64,000 bases of DNA from Listeria weihenstephanensis (lineage in GTDB: Bacteria; Bacillota; Bacilli; Lactobacillales; Listeriaceae), in assembly GCF_003534205.1 (NCBI RefSeq), contig NZ_CP011102.1:2802036-2866035 (forward strand), read 5' to 3'. Every line of letters starts with the position of its first letter. Position 1 is the first letter of the stretch. Position numbers and translations under genes: made by a program. Below, in pieces: positions 28,826 through 39,537 of this stretch. The notes under the pieces are model-generated. The model was not told where the DNA came from and made no database searches. It saw only the letters and a program-made list of their open reading frames with translations.

Positions 28826-29460
28826 AATCACTGCAAATTGCCTTGACGAAAGGACGCTTGGAGAAGTCGGCGGTAGCACTTTTTGAGCAGGCTGGTGTGG
28901 ATTGTACGATGCTACATGAGAAGAGTCGGAAGCTTATTTTTAAGAGTGAGGACGCGCCGTATTCGTTTATTTTGGCGAAGGCGCCGGACGTGACGACGTA
29001 TGTGAAGCATGGTGTTGCGGATATCGGGATTGTTGGGAAAGACGTGCTGATGGAGCAGGATAAGGAGCATTACGAGATGCTGGATTTGAAAATTGGGCGG
29101 TGTCAGTTCTGCCTTGCGTCGACGCCCAGCTACGATCCTAGTGATTATAGGCGCAAAATTATCGCGACGAAATACCCGACGGTGGCGACGAAATATTTTC
29201 GCGAACGTGGCGAGGATGTCGAGATTATCAAAATTGAAGGGTCGGTTGAGATGGCACCGATTCTGGGACTTGCCGATGCGATTATTGATATTGTAGAAAC
29301 GGGATCGACGCTACGTGAGAACGGATTGGTTATTTTTGATACAATGTACGATATTTCGGCGCGGCTCATCGTGAATAAGGCGTCGCTGAAACGGAATAAA
29401 GCGCAAATTTTTGAATTAATTGATTTGTTGGAGAGCACGCTTGAGGAGGACGCGAAATGA
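28822..29460 (+). CDS. hisG: ATP phosphoribosyltransferase, short form
   Basis: 212 residues, the HisZ-dependent short type. First step of histidine synthesis: ATP plus PRPP gives [17 protein letters not shown] at the start and the PRPP loop [14 protein letters not shown] are typical. It lacks the C-terminal allosteric ACT-like domain of long HisG, so feedback sensing rests with HisZ. It overlaps both neighbours by ATGA. Confidence 0.96.
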   Translation: MKSLQIALTKGRLEKSAVALFEQAGVDCTMLHEKSRKLIFKSEDAPYSFILAKAPDVTTYVKHGVADIGIVGKDVLMEQDKEHYEMLDLKIGRCQFCLASTPSYDPSDYRRKIIATKYPTVATKYFRERGEDVEIIKIEGSVEMAPILGLADAIIDIVETGSTLRENGLVIFDTMYDISARLIVNKASLKRNKAQIFELIDLLESTLEEDAK

Positions 29461-30755
29461 GGTTTATTTCTGGGGATAAAGAGGCGATATTGGAGCAATT
29501 ACATAGCGCGACGAGTGCGGATACGCAAGTCGAGACCGAGGCTTCTGTCAAAGTGATTATCGAGGATGTGAAAGCGAATGGTGACGCGGCGCTTTTTAGA
29601 CTGACGGAGCAATTTGACGGGGTTCGATTAACGGATTTTAGAGTGGCGCAAAGTTTGCTGGACAATGCTTTGGATCACGTGGAAGCTGATTTTATCAAGG
29701 CGTTGGAACAGGCGAAGGTGAATATCCTGTCTTACCACCAAAAGCAGAAGCAGTCTGGATTTGTGGACACGGAGAAACACGGCGTGATGCGCGGTCAGCT
29801 CGTTCGTCCGCTTGAAACGGCTGGGATTTATGTTCCCGGTGGTACGGCCGCTTATCCTTCTTCCGTATTGATGAACATTTTACCTGCCAAAATTGCTGGG
29901 GTTCCGCGGATTATTATGGTGACACCGCCTGGAAAAGATGGCTTGAATCCGTATATTCTAGCTGCTGCGAAAATTGCGGGTGCGGATGAAGTGTATCAAA
30001 TCGGGGGCGCGCAAGCCGTTGCTGCTCTCGCGTTCGGGACTGAATCGATTCCAAAAGTAGATAAGATTGTTGGACCGGGTAATATTTTTGTGGCGCTAGC
30101 GAAACGGGAAGTGTTTGGCATCGTGGATATCGATATGATTGCCGGGCCTTCGGAGGTTGTCGTGGTCGCGGACGCCACGGCGAATCCTCGTTTTGTTGCT
30201 GCGGATTTATTGTCGCAAGCGGAGCATGATACGTTGGCGCGCGCGATTCTCATTACGACGAGTGAAGCGTTTGGTCAAGCCGTTGCTTCCGAAGTGGAAA
30301 AGCAGCTTCCAACCCTGCCGCGCGAGGAGATTGCTCGGGCTTCGATTACCAATTTTGGTCAGGTGATTGTTGCTGAATCTGTGGAAATCGCGTTCGATAT
30401 TATGAATGAGATTGCGCCGGAGCATCTCGAAATCCAGTTGGAGAACCCGATGGATTATCTGAGTTATGTTAAAAATGCTGGCTCGGTTTTCTTGGGCGCT
30501 TATGCCTCCGAACCGCTTGGTGACTATTTTGCAGGACCGAATCACGTGTTGCCGACGAGTGGAACGGCGCGATTCTTCTCCCCGCTCGGTGTCGCTGATT
30601 TCTGCAAACGTACCTCGTTTATTTCTTACACAAAAGACGCGCTGGCGAAGGAAAAAGATGCGATTGTACTGCTCGCTGAAAAGGAAGGCTTGACGGCGCA
30701 CGCTCGCGCTATCGAAATTCGATTTGAGGAGGATGACGAAGATGAGAACAGCTAA
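29457..30755 (+). CDS. hisD: Histidinol dehydrogenase
   Basis: 432 residues. Oxidises histidinol to histidine in two NAD+-dependent steps at a zinc site. Visible are [26 protein letters not shown], the conserved GPGNIFV and [12 protein letters not shown] (zinc/catalytic) and the C-terminal [14 protein letters not shown]. It overlaps hisB by 14 bases. Confidence 0.97.
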   Translation: MRFISGDKEAILEQLHSATSADTQVETEASVKVIIEDVKANGDAALFRLTEQFDGVRLTDFRVAQSLLDNALDHVEADFIKALEQAKVNILSYHQKQKQSGFVDTEKHGVMRGQLVRPLETAGIYVPGGTAAYPSSVLMNILPAKIAGVPRIIMVTPPGKDGLNPYILAAAKIAGADEVYQIGGAQAVAALAFGTESIPKVDKIVGPGNIFVALAKREVFGIVDIDMIAGPSEVVVVADATANPRFVAADLLSQAEHDTLARAILITTSEAFGQAVASEVEKQLPTLPREEIARASITNFGQVIVAESVEIAFDIMNEIAPEHLEIQLENPMDYLSYVKNAGSVFLGAYASEPLGDYFAGPNHVLPTSGTARFFSPLGVADFCKRTSFISYTKDALAKEKDAIVLLAEKEGLTAHARAIEIRFEEDDEDENS

Positions 30756-31326
30756 AATAGAACGGAAAACCGCGGAAACATCGATTAAAATGGAGGTTTA
30801 TTTGGATCAGCCGGAGAAATGCGAGATTAACACTGGGGTTGGCTTTCTTGATCACATGTTGACTTTATTTGCGAGGCATAGTCGGATTGGATTTGTTTGT
30901 GAGGCGATTGGGGATCTGGATGTCGATTCGCACCACACGGCGGAAGATGTCGGGATTGTGCTCGGCCAATGTTTGAAGGAAGCTCTTGGCGATAAAGCTG
31001 GGATTAATCGTTATGGTTCGGAATATGTGCCGATGGATGAGTCACTTGGCTTTGTGGCGCTTGATCTCAGCGGGCGTTCGTACCTCGTTTTTGATGCTTC
31101 GTTTGATAATCCGAAACTTGGTGATTTCGATACGGAATTGGTCGAGGAATTCTTTCAAGCGGTGGCGTTTAATGCAGCGATGAACCTGCATTGTCGCGTG
31201 CTTTACGGCAAAAATACGCATCACAAAATTGAGGCACTGTTTAAGGCGTTTGGGCGTGCTCTGCGTCAAGCGATCACGGTAAATCCTGATATTCAAGGGG
31301 TCAACTCGACGAAAGGTGTGCTGTAA
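30742..31326 (+). CDS. hisB: Imidazoleglycerol-phosphate dehydratase
   Basis: 194 residues from ATG 30742 ([13 protein letters not shown]), with GAGGAGGATGACGAAG upstream. The monofunctional form without a phosphatase domain, consistent with a separate HisJ. The metal-binding repeats [24 protein letters not shown] and [15 protein letters not shown] are present. hisH follows with no gap. Confidence 0.97.
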   Translation: MRTAKIERKTAETSIKMEVYLDQPEKCEINTGVGFLDHMLTLFARHSRIGFVCEAIGDLDVDSHHTAEDVGIVLGQCLKEALGDKAGINRYGSEYVPMDESLGFVALDLSGRSYLVFDASFDNPKLGDFDTELVEEFFQAVAFNAAMNLHCRVLYGKNTHHKIEALFKAFGRALRQAITVNPDIQGVNSTKGVL

Positions 31327-31947
31327 ATGCAGATTGCGATTATTGATTATGACGCTGGCAATACGAAAAGTGTGAGCAAGGCGCTCGATTTTATCGGGAT
31401 TGAAAATACGATAACGGCTGTGAAAAAGACGATTTTGGAGGCAGATGGCATTATTTTGCCGGGTGTTGGTGCGTTTCCGCAAGCGATGGCGGCACTCGAA
31501 GAACGCGATTTAATTGCTGTTCTGCAAGAGGCTGTCGCGCACGGAAAACCGCTACTTGGGGTTTGTCTCGGAATGCAATTATTGCTTGATTCTAGTGAAG
31601 AATTTGGCTATACGCAGGGACTTGGACTCATTCCGGGTCACGCGAAATTGCTGCCAGACACAGCGAAAATTCCACATATGGGCTGGAATCAGTTGGAAGT
31701 GAAGCAGGACTCGCCGTTAACGCGGGATCAGGATGGTAATTTTGTGTATTACGTGCATTCTTATTACGCGGTTTGCGATGCTAAGTACGTGATGGCGTCC
31801 AGTGATTATTCTGTGGAAATTCCCGGTATTATCGCCAATGAGAACGTATATGGCGCCCAGTTTCACCCTGAAAAAAGTGGACAAGCAGGACTCGAAATTT
31901 TACAAGGATTTAAGGAGGTAATCACATGCGCATCTTCCCAGCAATAG
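31327..31947 (+). CDS. hisH: Imidazole glycerol phosphate synthase, glutaminase subunit
   Basis: 206 residues. Class I glutamine amidotransferase that feeds ammonia to HisF. The nucleophile cysteine is in GVCLGMQLL, and the His-Glu pair in AQFHPEKSG. It overlaps hisA by 22 bases. Confidence 0.97.
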   Translation: MQIAIIDYDAGNTKSVSKALDFIGIENTITAVKKTILEADGIILPGVGAFPQAMAALEERDLIAVLQEAVAHGKPLLGVCLGMQLLLDSSEEFGYTQGLGLIPGHAKLLPDTAKIPHMGWNQLEVKQDSPLTRDQDGNFVYYVHSYYAVCDAKYVMASSDYSVEIPGIIANENVYGAQFHPEKSGQAGLEILQGFKEVITCASSQQ

Positions 31948-32651
31948 ATTTGAAAAACGGTCGTTGTGTGCGGCTATATCAAGGCGACTTCGCACAGGAA
32001 ACCGTTGTAAACCCTGACCCCATCGCCCAAGCCACGGCGTTTAGTGAACAAGGCGCAACCTATTTACATATTGTTGATTTGGATGGGGCGCTTGAAGGAA
32101 AACCGATTAATCTAGACGTGATTCGTGCCATGAAAAAAGCCGCTGGACTCCCCGTCCAAGTTGGTGGCGGCATTCGAACGATGAAACAAATCACGTTTTA
32201 TCTCGAAGACGCTGGTATCGATCGTGTTATTATCGGCTCGGCAGCACTGGAAAACCCTGATTTAGTTCGTGACGCGGTGAAGCTTTATGGTGATAAAATT
32301 GCGGTCGGAATTGACGCGAAAAATGGCTTTGTTGCAACGTCTGGTTGGCTTGACGTGAGCGCTACGGATTACTTGACGTTCGCAAAAGAAGTCGAAAAAA
32401 GCGGCGTTCAAACGATTATTTTTACGGATATCGCAAAAGATGGTACGCTCGAAGGTCCGAATTTGGAGCAACTTCAAGCTTTGCAAAAGGCGGTAAGTGT
32501 TGATATTATCGCATCTGGTGGCGTGAGTAATAAACAGGATTTGGTGCAACTTTCCGAGCTCGGTTTATACGGTGCAATCTGCGGTAAAGCTTTGTATAAC
32601 GGCAATATTTCGATGGCAGAAATTACGGAGGTGGAGAATCTTGCTGACTAA
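31926..32651 (+). CDS. hisA: ProFAR isomerase
   Basis: 241 residues, (beta/alpha)8 barrel. [14 protein letters not shown] and GGIRTMKQI carry the catalytic aspartate and phosphate-binding loop; [12 protein letters not shown] and [11 protein letters not shown] form the second half. Base composition on the coding strand shifts here from G-rich to C-rich. Confidence 0.97.
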   Translation: MRIFPAIDLKNGRCVRLYQGDFAQETVVNPDPIAQATAFSEQGATYLHIVDLDGALEGKPINLDVIRAMKKAAGLPVQVGGGIRTMKQITFYLEDAGIDRVIIGSAALENPDLVRDAVKLYGDKIAVGIDAKNGFVATSGWLDVSATDYLTFAKEVEKSGVQTIIFTDIAKDGTLEGPNLEQLQALQKAVSVDIIASGGVSNKQDLVQLSELGLYGAICGKALYNGNISMAEITEVENLAD

Positions 32652-33402
32652 ACGAATCATTCCATGCCTAGACGTGACGGATGGACGCGTCGTAAAAGGC
32701 ATCAATTTCGTATCGCTAACCGATGTTGGTGATCCTGTCGAAATCGCCAAAGCCTACAATGAAGCTGGCGCGGACGAGCTCGTTTTCCTTGATATCACCG
32801 CAACCCATGAAGAACGCCGCACGATGATCGATGTCGTCGAACGCACTGCAGAACAAGTCTTCATCCCGCTGACTGTCGGCGGTGGCATCCATTCCGTCGC
32901 GAACATGAAAGCCTTACTTCAAGCTGGCGCGGATAAAATTTCACTGAATTCTGCGGCTCTCAAAAATCCCGATTTAATCGCGGAAGGCGCTGCCAAATTC
33001 GGCAATCAATGCATCGTTGTTGCCATCGATGCCAAATTTCACGCGGAAGATGATTCTTGGCACGTTTACAGTCGCGGCGGGCGTGAGGACACTGGTCTTG
33101 ACGCCATCCAATGGGCAAAAAAAGCCGTCTCACTCGGCGCCGGCGAAATCCTGCTAACGAGCATGGACGGCGACGGTACCAAAGACGGTTACGATATCGC
33201 ACTCACCGACGCGATTTGTAAAGCTGTCTCCGTTCCCGTCATCGCATCAGGCGGTTGCGGAAACGCCGATCACATGGCAGAAGTATTCGCCAAAACAGGC
33301 GCTGACGCCGCACTTGCCGCTTCGATTTTCCATTACGGCGAAATGACGATTCCAGAAGTCAAACAAATTTTGCAAGAGAAAGGAGTTGCGATTCGGCCAT
33401 GA
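32641..33402 (+). CDS. hisF: Imidazole glycerol phosphate synthase, cyclase subunit
   Basis: 253 residues from a TTG start at 32641 ([20 protein letters not shown]). GGAGGTGGAG lies just upstream; a longer ATG frame from 32572 would overlap hisA by 80 bases and is rejected. Catalytic aspartates are in CLDVTDGR and [12 protein letters not shown]. Works with HisH. Overlaps hisA by 11 bases and hisI by 4. Confidence 0.96.
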   Translation: MLTKRIIPCLDVTDGRVVKGINFVSLTDVGDPVEIAKAYNEAGADELVFLDITATHEERRTMIDVVERTAEQVFIPLTVGGGIHSVANMKALLQAGADKISLNSAALKNPDLIAEGAAKFGNQCIVVAIDAKFHAEDDSWHVYSRGGREDTGLDAIQWAKKAVSLGAGEILLTSMDGDGTKDGYDIALTDAICKAVSVPVIASGGCGNADHMAEVFAKTGADAALAASIFHYGEMTIPEVKQILQEKGVAIRP

Positions 33403-33719
33403 CACTCAACTTTTCCAAAGGCCTCATCCCCGCGATTATCGTGGAAGACACGACTGGCGATGTCCTCATGCTTGCCTATATGAACGCCGAAAGCTACCAG
33501 AAGACGCTCGACACGAACACGACTTGGTTTTTCTCCCGTTCTCGTAACGAACTCTGGAATAAAGGCGCGACATCTGGCCATTTTCAACACGTCAAAGAAA
33601 TCCGCTCCGACTGCGACAACGACACACTCCTGATCCGCGTCGACCAAATCGGAGCCGCCTGCCACACTGGCGCGCACAGCTGTTTCTTCAATCTAGAAAA
33701 GGAAGTGACCGAAAAATGA
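33399..33719 (+). CDS. hisI: Phosphoribosyl-AMP cyclohydrolase
   Basis: 106 residues, free-standing HisI without a fused HisE. Zinc/magnesium ligands are in [10 protein letters not shown] and [14 protein letters not shown], with the typical [18 protein letters not shown]. It overlaps hisE by 4 bases. Confidence 0.96.
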   Translation: MTLNFSKGLIPAIIVEDTTGDVLMLAYMNAESYQKTLDTNTTWFFSRSRNELWNKGATSGHFQHVKEIRSDCDNDTLLIRVDQIGAACHTGAHSCFFNLEKEVTEK

Positions 33720-34036
33720 CGATTCTAACCGAACTTTACAATCAAATCAACGACCGCAAAACCACGCCAAAAGAAGGCTCCTACACCAACTATCTATTCG
33801 ACCGCGGACTCGATAAAATTTTGAAAAAAGTGGGCGAAGAGACAACTGAGGTAGTCATCGCTGCGAAAAATAACGACAACGCGGAACTCACATCCGAGCT
33901 CGCCGACCTGACCTACCACGTCCTCGTTTTGCTGGCAGAGAAAGGCCTAACACCCGACGACATCGCACGCGAACTCGAAAAACGCGAAGGCAAAATCAGC
34001 GTCACGAAAGACCGCAAGCCAATCGACGAATTATAA
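33716..34036 (+). CDS. hisE: Phosphoribosyl-ATP pyrophosphatase
   Basis: 106 residues, all-alpha MazG-like fold. The EEx(n)E metal motif is in [15 protein letters not shown], with [14 protein letters not shown] after it. Performs the second pathway step. hisC follows after 12 bases. Confidence 0.95.
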   Translation: MTILTELYNQINDRKTTPKEGSYTNYLFDRGLDKILKKVGEETTEVVIAAKNNDNAELTSELADLTYHVLVLLAEKGLTPDDIARELEKREGKISVTKDRKPIDEL

Positions 34037-34048
34037 GGAGGCTCACAC

Positions 34049-35131
34049 ATGGTAAAATCATCGCTAAACACCCTATCCGCCTATAAACCAGGCAAGCCAC
34101 TAGAAGAAGTCCGCCGCGAACTCGGACTCAAAAAAATCACAAAACTAGCATCCAATGAAAACCCGTTCGGCACATCAAAAGCCGTCACGCGAATCCTCAA
34201 GGAAGGCACGATGGACCTATCCTACTATCCCGACGGTGCCGGCCGAATTTTGCGCGAAAACATCGCCACTTTTCACGGCGTCGCGACAGATAATATCCTG
34301 CTCGGTTCCGGCCTCGATGACGTTATCCAAATCATCTCGCGCGCCATCCTAGAACCCGGTGACAACATCATCGAAGCCGCGCCGACCTTCTCCCAATACT
34401 CCCTTCATGCCACAATCGAAGGCGCCGAAACGCAGCGCATCCCAGTCGATGAGACAACCGGAAAATCCGACCTCATCGCCATGGCAAGCGCCGTCAATCC
34501 GCGTACAAAAATCATCTGGCTCTGCAACCCAAACAACCCGACAGGCACCATCTCCACCCAACAAGAAGTCCTAACTCTACTCGAATCCGTGCCCAAAGAC
34601 GTCCTCGTAATCAGCGACGAAGCCTATTTCGAATACGCCACAACCGCAGAATACCCAGACACATTCGCGCTCCTAGACCAATTTCCAAATCTCATCATCA
34701 TGCGCACCTTCTCCAAAATTTACGGCTTAGCAGGCTTGCGCATCGGATACGCGATCATCCCAGACGCCCTAAAAGAGCCTCTCAACATCGTGCGGCTCCC
34801 GTTCAATACATCATCCATCGCCCAATCCGCCGCAACCGCCGCACTCGCCGACCAAACCTTCGTCGAAAAATGCGTCACGTCCAACACCGAAGGCCTAAAG
34901 CAATGGTACGACTTCTTAGACACGCGCGGCCTAGCCTACTACAAATCCGACGCCAACTTCATCTTTTTCGACACCCAGCGCGACGCCACCGAACTTTTCA
35001 ACCAACTACTCCAAAAAGGCTACATTGTGCGCGCCGGACTAAAACCAAATTGGCTACGAATCACCATCGGATCTGAAATAGAAAACCGCGAATGCATCCA
35101 AGCCCTAGCATCCATTTTAGATGAAAAATAA
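34049..35131 (+). CDS. hisC: Histidinol-phosphate aminotransferase
   Basis: 360 residues, PLP fold type I. The start has KLASNENPFG; the PLP lysine lies in TFSKIYGLAGLRIGY; NPNNPTGT and SDEAYFEY are also present. It closes the operon hisZGDBHAFIEC, with AAGGAGG upstream. Third positions are strongly C-rich, in contrast to hisZ. No clear terminator follows directly. Confidence 0.96.
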   Translation: MVKSSLNTLSAYKPGKPLEEVRRELGLKKITKLASNENPFGTSKAVTRILKEGTMDLSYYPDGAGRILRENIATFHGVATDNILLGSGLDDVIQIISRAILEPGDNIIEAAPTFSQYSLHATIEGAETQRIPVDETTGKSDLIAMASAVNPRTKIIWLCNPNNPTGTISTQQEVLTLLESVPKDVLVISDEAYFEYATTAEYPDTFALLDQFPNLIIMRTFSKIYGLAGLRIGYAIIPDALKEPLNIVRLPFNTSSIAQSAATAALADQTFVEKCVTSNTEGLKQWYDFLDTRGLAYYKSDANFIFFDTQRDATELFNQLLQKGYIVRAGLKPNWLRITIGSEIENRECIQALASILDEK

Positions 35132-35234
35132 CCCGTTTTAACACATCTCTAACCCCACTCTCATCACATTCTCATCTAAATTACTAACCTGACAAAACTG
35201 TCACATTAACGATGAAAAATGTAAGCCAAAGCGA
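35132..35234. other. Short gap after hisC
   Basis: About 100 bases, C/T-rich then A-rich, with no gene and no strong terminator. It ends at the putative promoter of the structured RNA. Confidence 0.5.
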
Positions 35235-35263
35235 TGTTTTAAGTTTCTATTTCGAGCTATACT
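35235..35263 (+). promoter_or_regulatory. Weak promoter candidate for the structured RNA
   Basis: TGTTTT, 17 bases, TATACT. The -10 is good and the -35 poor. Confidence 0.35.
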
Positions 35264-35269
35264 TACTTT

Positions 35270-35517
35270 ATCGGAGCAAACCATCTTTTCCCCAAGATGC
35301 GTGGTGGTAACGATAAATAAGCTTTCTTTTAAAGTCTAATACACGCTTCAAAAGAAAACTCATAACCTATTCAATATGGACGAGCATGACTCGCTTTGCT
35401 CTATATGGCGAATAATCCTATATCATAAAATTTCCCTGATATCCCTTTTTATATCGGTGCCACCACACACTCCAAAATATATCCCTAGCACATGCGCTCC
35501 CCCGCATGTGCTTTTTT
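35270..35517 (+). ncRNA. Candidate structured non-coding RNA (~250 nt)
   Basis: No reading frame, but several strong pairings end at an intrinsic terminator. CATCTT/AAGATG forms a 5' hairpin with a TTCCCC loop (35282-35299). GTGGTGG (35301-35307) pairs with CCACCAC (35460-35466), and CGATA (35311-35315) with TATCG (35452-35456), giving a long-range closing stem. Inside, TTTCTTTT pairs with AAAAGAAA (35323-35330, 35350-35357). The closed rod with an internal domain is the architecture of a stable regulatory RNA. No known RNA family is claimed. Confidence 0.45.
35487..35517 (+). terminator. Terminator of the structured RNA
   Basis: AGCACATGCG / CGCATGTGCT stem with a C-rich loop and TTTTTT. 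Confidence 0.85.
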
Positions 35518-35730
35518 GTCGAGATTATGAGGCAAAATCCCAATTCCCTTAAAGTGTTTTATTACTTTAGCCAGGCTTACATATTGATTACTTCTTTTTC
35601 TAACAGCATTAAATACATATTTGATTCCCTGCAATAGAGCTATCTTGCTCGAGTACTTATCGCTTTTTATGCCTCATTTGCCAATACTACATCAAATGCG
35701 GTTATCGTTGTAAATACATAATAAAAATTA
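35518..35730. other. Gap without recognisable gene
   Basis: AT-rich, nothing recognised on either strand. Confidence 0.5.
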
Positions 35731-35946
35731 TTAGTCCATATTCCTAAAATATGCCCTTCTGACTTTAACCATTTTAATTATAGCTCCTGCCCCTACTACT
35801 AAAACCAATAGAGCCAAGATAATCCGGTAGAATAAAGGCACCTTTTCAATAAATATAGGCATGAACAGAGATTGAAAGAAAATTATAAGAAACATAAAAC
35901 AGATGCAAACTAAAATAAGTAAAGAGTATATTAGTGTTTTTTTCAA
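35731..35946 (-). CDS. Small two-helix membrane protein
   Basis: 71 residues from a TTG start. Two hydrophobic helices (about 4-30 and 38-60) and a basic, positive-inside C-terminus (KMVKVRRAYFRNMD). The upstream site GAGGCGGGCG is about 14 bases away, which is far, so translation may be weak. Unknown function. No operon partner. Confidence 0.5.
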   Translation of the reverse strand: MKKTLIYSLLILVCICFMFLIIFFQSLFMPIFIEKVPLFYRIILALLVLVVGAGAIIKMVKVRRAYFRNMD

Positions 35947-36468
35947 AAAAGCTCGCCCGCCTCTTCATTTGATTTTTTGTAACATAAATAAAACGGCTAT
36001 GAACCGGATAACTCACTAATCATGCTAATACAATCTATCGCTGAAACTAAAAAAATAGCTAGACCAGTATAATCTAGTTTCTATCCATCAAATTTTTATA
36101 GCAAATCCTACTCTATAAGTTTCTCGTACTTCCTCTATGAAGCCTATTCACTAATCGTTACTAATGATAGGATAACACAAGAGGCCTGTTCTATCTTATC
36201 TAATTCATAAATTAATATTCAATTTCTCCTCTTTTTCACATTTTTGTCACTAAAAATTATTTTTTTATATCCACTGTTGCAAATTTTTACTCCACATAAA
36301 TCCTTGATTAAGAGATTCGGATACATCAGACATATATCTGGACACTCCAAAATATATCCCCCGCATGTGTTTTTTTTGTCTTGATGATATGCGATATAAT
36401 CCGGCGACAAGCGTTCGATTTGTTGGTAGCAAAATTTAGATCTTACCCAAAATGCGATTCTTAATTAC
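35947..36468. other. 522-bp intergenic region
   Basis: AT-rich and without a convincing gene. A 63-codon minus-strand frame at 36219-36410 has no ribosome site and overlaps a non-coding repeat. The only structure is the repeat at 36342-36380. Confidence 0.6.
36342..36380 (+). repeat. Partial copy of the structured RNA 3' end
   Basis: ACACTCCAAAATATATCCC followed directly by CCGCATGTG and a T8 tract. The same blocks end the structured RNA at 35467-35485 and 35502-35520, but here the 16 bases carrying the 5' arm of the terminator are missing. A decayed or rearranged duplicate. Confidence 0.7.
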
Positions 36469-36657
36469 CTATTTATTCCTCTTTCTCAAAAAATAAACAA
36501 CAAAATTCAAAACCAATCCAATCCCTGCAACGCCAACAGCAAGAAGCATTAACTCTGACTTAGTATTAAAATAACTCGCTAAATTTACAATGAAAAGTAA
36601 CGACCACAACACTGTTAGCAAGATAAGATTCCATTTTGACGCAAAAAAACGATTCAT
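36469..36657 (-). CDS. Small membrane protein
   Basis: 62 residues, two predicted helices (about 10-28 and 36-57) and a basic end FLRKRNK. GGGAAGTGTG precedes the ATG. Third gene of a minus-strand group with the HTH protein (31 bases upstream) and the dioxygenase. Function unknown. Confidence 0.65.
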   Translation of the reverse strand: MNRFFASKWNLILLTVLWSLLFIVNLASYFNTKSELMLLAVGVAGIGLVLNFVVYFLRKRNK

Positions 36658-36688
36658 AGCTGCACACTTCCCTTATTTTATAATCAAG

Positions 36689-37015
36689 CTAAAACGACTT
36701 TCCAACATTCTCCTCTACCCACTTATCCAGACTCTCTTTAGGATAATAGACATCGTCACCAATTTTGATCGACGGTAAAGCGCCTTTCTCCATTAACATT
36801 GCCATAGCTTCTTCCGTCACGCCTAAATAGGAAGCAACATCTTCTTCAAAAAGCATTTGCGTATCTGTATCCACTAAACTAACGCCAATAGACGCGCCAT
36901 CATCCATAAGCCCTAACTGATCCAAATTATCCTCTGAATCAGATTGGCCACCACCGATCATCATTCCAGCAACAAGAATACAAATCCCAATAATCCACGC
37001 ATGTTTATTTTTCAT
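36689..37015 (-). CDS. Membrane-anchored excisionase-type HTH protein
   Basis: 108 residues. Residues 5-22 form a single N-terminal membrane helix (AWIIGICILVAGMMIGGG). An acidic linker follows (to about 55), then a MerR/excisionase-like helix-turn-helix (LFEEDVASYLGVTEEAMAML and KGALPSIKIGDDVYYPKESLDKWVEE). The wing KIGDDVYYPKESLDKW matches the HTH_17 pattern. A DNA-binding-type domain behind a membrane helix could act at the membrane or bind protein instead of DNA. AAAGGGAG lies upstream; 35 bases separate it from the dioxygenase gene. Confidence 0.75.
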   Translation of the reverse strand: MKNKHAWIIGICILVAGMMIGGGQSDSEDNLDQLGLMDDGASIGVSLVDTDTQMLFEEDVASYLGVTEEAMAMLMEKGALPSIKIGDDVYYPKESLDKWVEENVGKSF

Positions 37016-37050
37016 ATCTGCTTACGCTCCCTTTTCATGTTGTCATCAAA

Positions 37051-37836
37051 TCAAAGCGGCTTCACAACAGTTGGCTGATAATCAATCAAAATCATCGACC
37101 GCTCTCCCGCCTCATCGCCTGCACCCTTACGAACCGCGCTCACATAATGGCTCACCGCCACATCCGCAACCCCGTAAGACTCCAAGCTTTTAGTCAACGC
37201 AAAATCTGCGAAAATATGCCCCGCATCGATATCTTCTGGGAACTGATCCACATCATCCACCGTCGCAATCACATTCTCTCCACCAATAACATTCTGGCGC
37301 CTCACTAAATGCGCAAACGTAAACGGCTCCCCGTCTCGATGCAAACAATTCGGCGACGAAACCGCCTCGTCCCCATCACGCTCCACCTTCAACTTCACAA
37401 AATGCACACCCACATTCACCGGCATCACCATATCCCGCTCATCCCAATACGTCTGCGCAAAATCAAACTGAATTATCCGCTTCAAAAGCTCATTTTCAAG
37501 CATCTCCTGTTGCAACATCGGAAAACTACGGTACGCATCCTTAAACTCCGGATTAAACACCCCTTGAAAATACTCCGCAACCTCTTCCCCATCTGCATTC
37601 ACCATCGCGGGCAACCACTCCACTTGCTCCGTCCACGGCAAAATAACCGCACGCGAAAAACGGCGATAACGATGAAGCCCACTAGCATAAGCATCCACTG
37701 GCAAATCCTCAAAAGCGCGCTCAATCTCAGCAAATTGCTCGGCGATCCACGCCTCATCCTTACTATATAAATGGCCAATATCCGCCCCAGCATCAAACCG
37801 AATAAAGCCTTTTTCTAACATTTCATTCTTATACAC
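37051..37836 (-). CDS. 2-oxoglutarate/Fe(II)-dependent dioxygenase, PF10014 (amino-acid hydroxylase-like)
   Basis: 261 residues from a GTG start, with GAGGAATG 8 bases upstream. The iron-binding HxD is in LHRDGEPFTFAHL, followed by RRQNVIGGENVI; a distal histidine lies in VAVSHYVSAVRKG, and late arginines could bind 2-oxoglutarate. This layout matches the family that includes Bacillus L-isoleucine 4-hydroxylase. The likely reaction is hydroxylation of a free amino acid, but the substrate is not shown. It leads a small operon with two membrane proteins. Confidence 0.8.
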   Translation of the reverse strand: MYKNEMLEKGFIRFDAGADIGHLYSKDEAWIAEQFAEIERAFEDLPVDAYASGLHRYRRFSRAVILPWTEQVEWLPAMVNADGEEVAEYFQGVFNPEFKDAYRSFPMLQQEMLENELLKRIIQFDFAQTYWDERDMVMPVNVGVHFVKLKVERDGDEAVSSPNCLHRDGEPFTFAHLVRRQNVIGGENVIATVDDVDQFPEDIDAGHIFADFALTKSLESYGVADVAVSHYVSAVRKGAGDEAGERSMILIDYQPTVVKPL

Positions 37837-39480
<1,644 letters not shown>

Positions 39481-39487
39481 ACGACTT

Positions 39488-39537
39488 AAAGACCGAATAA
39501 TGACGGGCGACTTTTCCCTCACTATTCGGTCTTTTTT
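39488..39537. terminator. Bidirectional terminator gdhA / exopolysaccharide operon
   Basis: AAAGACCGAATA / TATTCGGTCTTTTTT stem, 23-base loop. The stop codon of the last polysaccharide gene lies inside its right arm. Confidence 0.85.

Noticed and set aside
35270..35517. 6S RNA or tmRNA identity for the structured RNA
   Set aside because: The long closing stem is suggestive, but conserved 6S bubble bases or a tmRNA tag frame could not be shown, so no family name is given.
36219..36410. 63-codon minus-strand frame
   Set aside because: Overlaps the non-coding repeat at 36342-36380, no ribosome site, no recognisable features.
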